Part shown: in pieces, positions 5,977 through 6,582 of the stretch
Layout of the letters: every line of letters begins with the position of its first letter
Numbering within the stretch: the first letter of the stretch is position 1
NCBI GenBank assembly: GCA_017960705.1
Contig: JAGCYR010000073.1
Location: forward strand, 1 to 6,582
Direction: 5' to 3'
DNA: 6,582 nucleotides
Source of the DNA: Clostridia bacterium
GTDB lineage: Bacteria > Bacillota > Clostridia > Oscillospirales > CAG-272
Translations under genes and position numbers: made by a program
Notes under the pieces: generated by a model
Database searches by the model: none
Seen by the model: only the letters and a program-made list of their open reading frames with translations
Told to the model about the DNA's origin: nothing

Positions 5977-6539
5977 CAGACCCCGTAATAGGCGACGATC
6001 CCCCGATAGAGCCCCTCGGCGAACAGCTTCGGGTCCTCGTTCATCTTCGCCGCCTCGGCGGGGTTGGAGAGGAATCCGATCTCGGAGAGGACCGCGGGCA
6101 TCCGCGTTTTCCGAAGCACCCAGAGCCCCGGTCGGGCGATCACGCCGCGGTTCTTGAAGCCGGTCAAAGCCGTCAGCTCGGTCTGGATCACCCGGGCGAT
6201 CTCGGCGGCGGTCGACGGGATCCGGTAGACAAGAGACTCGCTGCCGTTCGCCGACGTGTCGAGCGAGGCGTTGGTGTGGATCGAGAGGAACAGGTCGGCG
6301 CCCCAAGCGTTCGCCTGATTGGTTCTTGTCGAAAGACTGGTCGCGTTGCTGGTCCCGAGCTGCGTCTCGGGCGTCGGTCGCGACAGGCGCGCCGTGAACG
6401 CGGGATCGTTCTGCAGCAGAGCGTAAAGCTCCCGCCCCACGCGGTAGGTGACGTCCTGCTCCTTCAGCCCGTACCACTCGGCGCCGGTGTTGGGATTGGC
6501 GGGGTTGTGCCCCTGATCTATATAGACTCTGATCGCCAT
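5976..6539 (-). CDS. N-acetylmuramoyl-L-alanine amidase (Amidase_3 type)
   Basis: A 187-residue zinc enzyme predicted to cut the bond between N-acetylmuramic acid and L-alanine in peptidoglycan. It is a bare catalytic domain. Likely zinc ligands are H11 in the DQGHN motif (DPGHG in most relatives), E27 in GLKEQDVTY, and H88 in SIHTNAS. The catalytic glutamate is E153 in LSEIGFLSN. All key residues are present, so it should be active. The domain starts at residue 2, with no signal peptide, membrane segment, SH3 or LysM part, so how it reaches the wall is unclear; phage-type, lysis-released or non-classical export are options. The start is ATG 6539, with GGGGAG 9 nt upstream; the start leaves no space for an N-terminal leader, and upstream sequence ends 43 nt away. 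It is convergent with the ftsK operon, 38 nt apart. Similar leaderless amidases occur, from memory, in Clostridia. Confidence 0.94.
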   Translation of the reverse strand: MAIRVYIDQGHNPANPNTGAEWYGLKEQDVTYRVGRELYALLQNDPAFTARLSRPTPETQLGTSNATSLSTRTNQANAWGADLFLSIHTNASLDTSANGSESLVYRIPSTAAEIARVIQTELTALTGFKNRGVIARPGLWVLRKTRMPAVLSEIGFLSNPAEAAKMNEDPKLFAEGLYRGIVAYYGV

Positions 6540-6548
6540 TTTCGTTTT

Positions 6549-6562
6549 CTCCCCTCGGGGAG
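6549..6562 (-). promoter_or_regulatory. Leader hairpin overlapping the amidase Shine-Dalgarno
   Basis: In the minus-strand message CTCCC (6562-6558) can pair with GGGAG (6553-6549) around CGAG. The 3' arm is the Shine-Dalgarno GGGGAG, which lies 9 nt before ATG 6539. Pairing would hide the ribosome site, so it could lower translation or make it conditional. The stem is short but all G:C except for the end pairs, and it could be a by-product of the AG-rich site. Confidence 0.4.
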
Positions 6563-6582
6563 GATCCTTTCTCGTTTACTCG

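Noticed and set aside
5305..6477. Minus-strand open frame overlapping the zinc-ribbon gene and most of the amidase
   Set aside because: It crosses two well-supported genes in a different frame, has R/D/A-rich composition and no ribosome site or domain.
1..6582. FtsK-orienting polar sequences (KOPS-like GGGNAGGG) or a LexA box near ftsK
   Set aside because: I saw no clear match to either by eye; near matches such as GGGGAGG lack the final bases.

Overview
The window looks like ordinary chromosomal DNA from a GC-rich member of the Bacillota, most likely class Clostridia (an uncultured gut-type lineage is my guess). The reasons are strong AG-rich Shine-Dalgarno sequences, vegetative sigma-A-type promoters in short AT-rich gaps, a SpoIIIE/FtsK-type translocase with an N-terminal 4-TM domain, and an amidase form that I recall from Clostridia. 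I see no mobile element, CRISPR array, tRNA or rRNA.

Layout. (1) From 1282 down to the left edge, on the minus strand, lies a CorC/HlyC-type (CNNM/DUF21 + CBS pair + CorC_HlyC) membrane protein whose 3' end is cut off. (2) The region 1283-1576 is a divergent intergenic region. Its minus-strand promoter matches the consensus at both hexamers with a 17-bp spacer and drives the CorC-like gene. Its plus-strand extended -10 promoter drives ftsK. (3) A plus-strand run of three closely spaced genes follows: an FtsK/SpoIIIE DNA translocase (1577-4699), a DJ-1/PfpI-family protein (4724-5281) and a cysteine-rich, zinc-ribbon-like protein of unknown function (5299-5937). The gaps are 24 and 17 nt and each gene has its own Shine-Dalgarno, so they are probably one operon. 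(4) A GC hairpin (about 5945-5976) sits in the 38-nt convergent gap. (5) On the minus strand, 5976-6539 encodes a stand-alone N-acetylmuramoyl-L-alanine amidase (Amidase_3). It has no signal peptide, and its leader can fold a hairpin over its own Shine-Dalgarno.

The genes do not form an obvious new pathway. FtsK and the amidase both belong to division and cell-wall biology, but they are convergent and need not be linked. I do not see a clearly novel multi-gene system. The points most worth a second look are a well-placed internal ribosome binding site and ATG in ftsK just after its membrane domain, which could give a soluble form; the unknown zinc-ribbon-like protein in the ftsK operon; an EF-hand-like acidic loop before the FtsK gamma domain; and the leader hairpin of the amidase.
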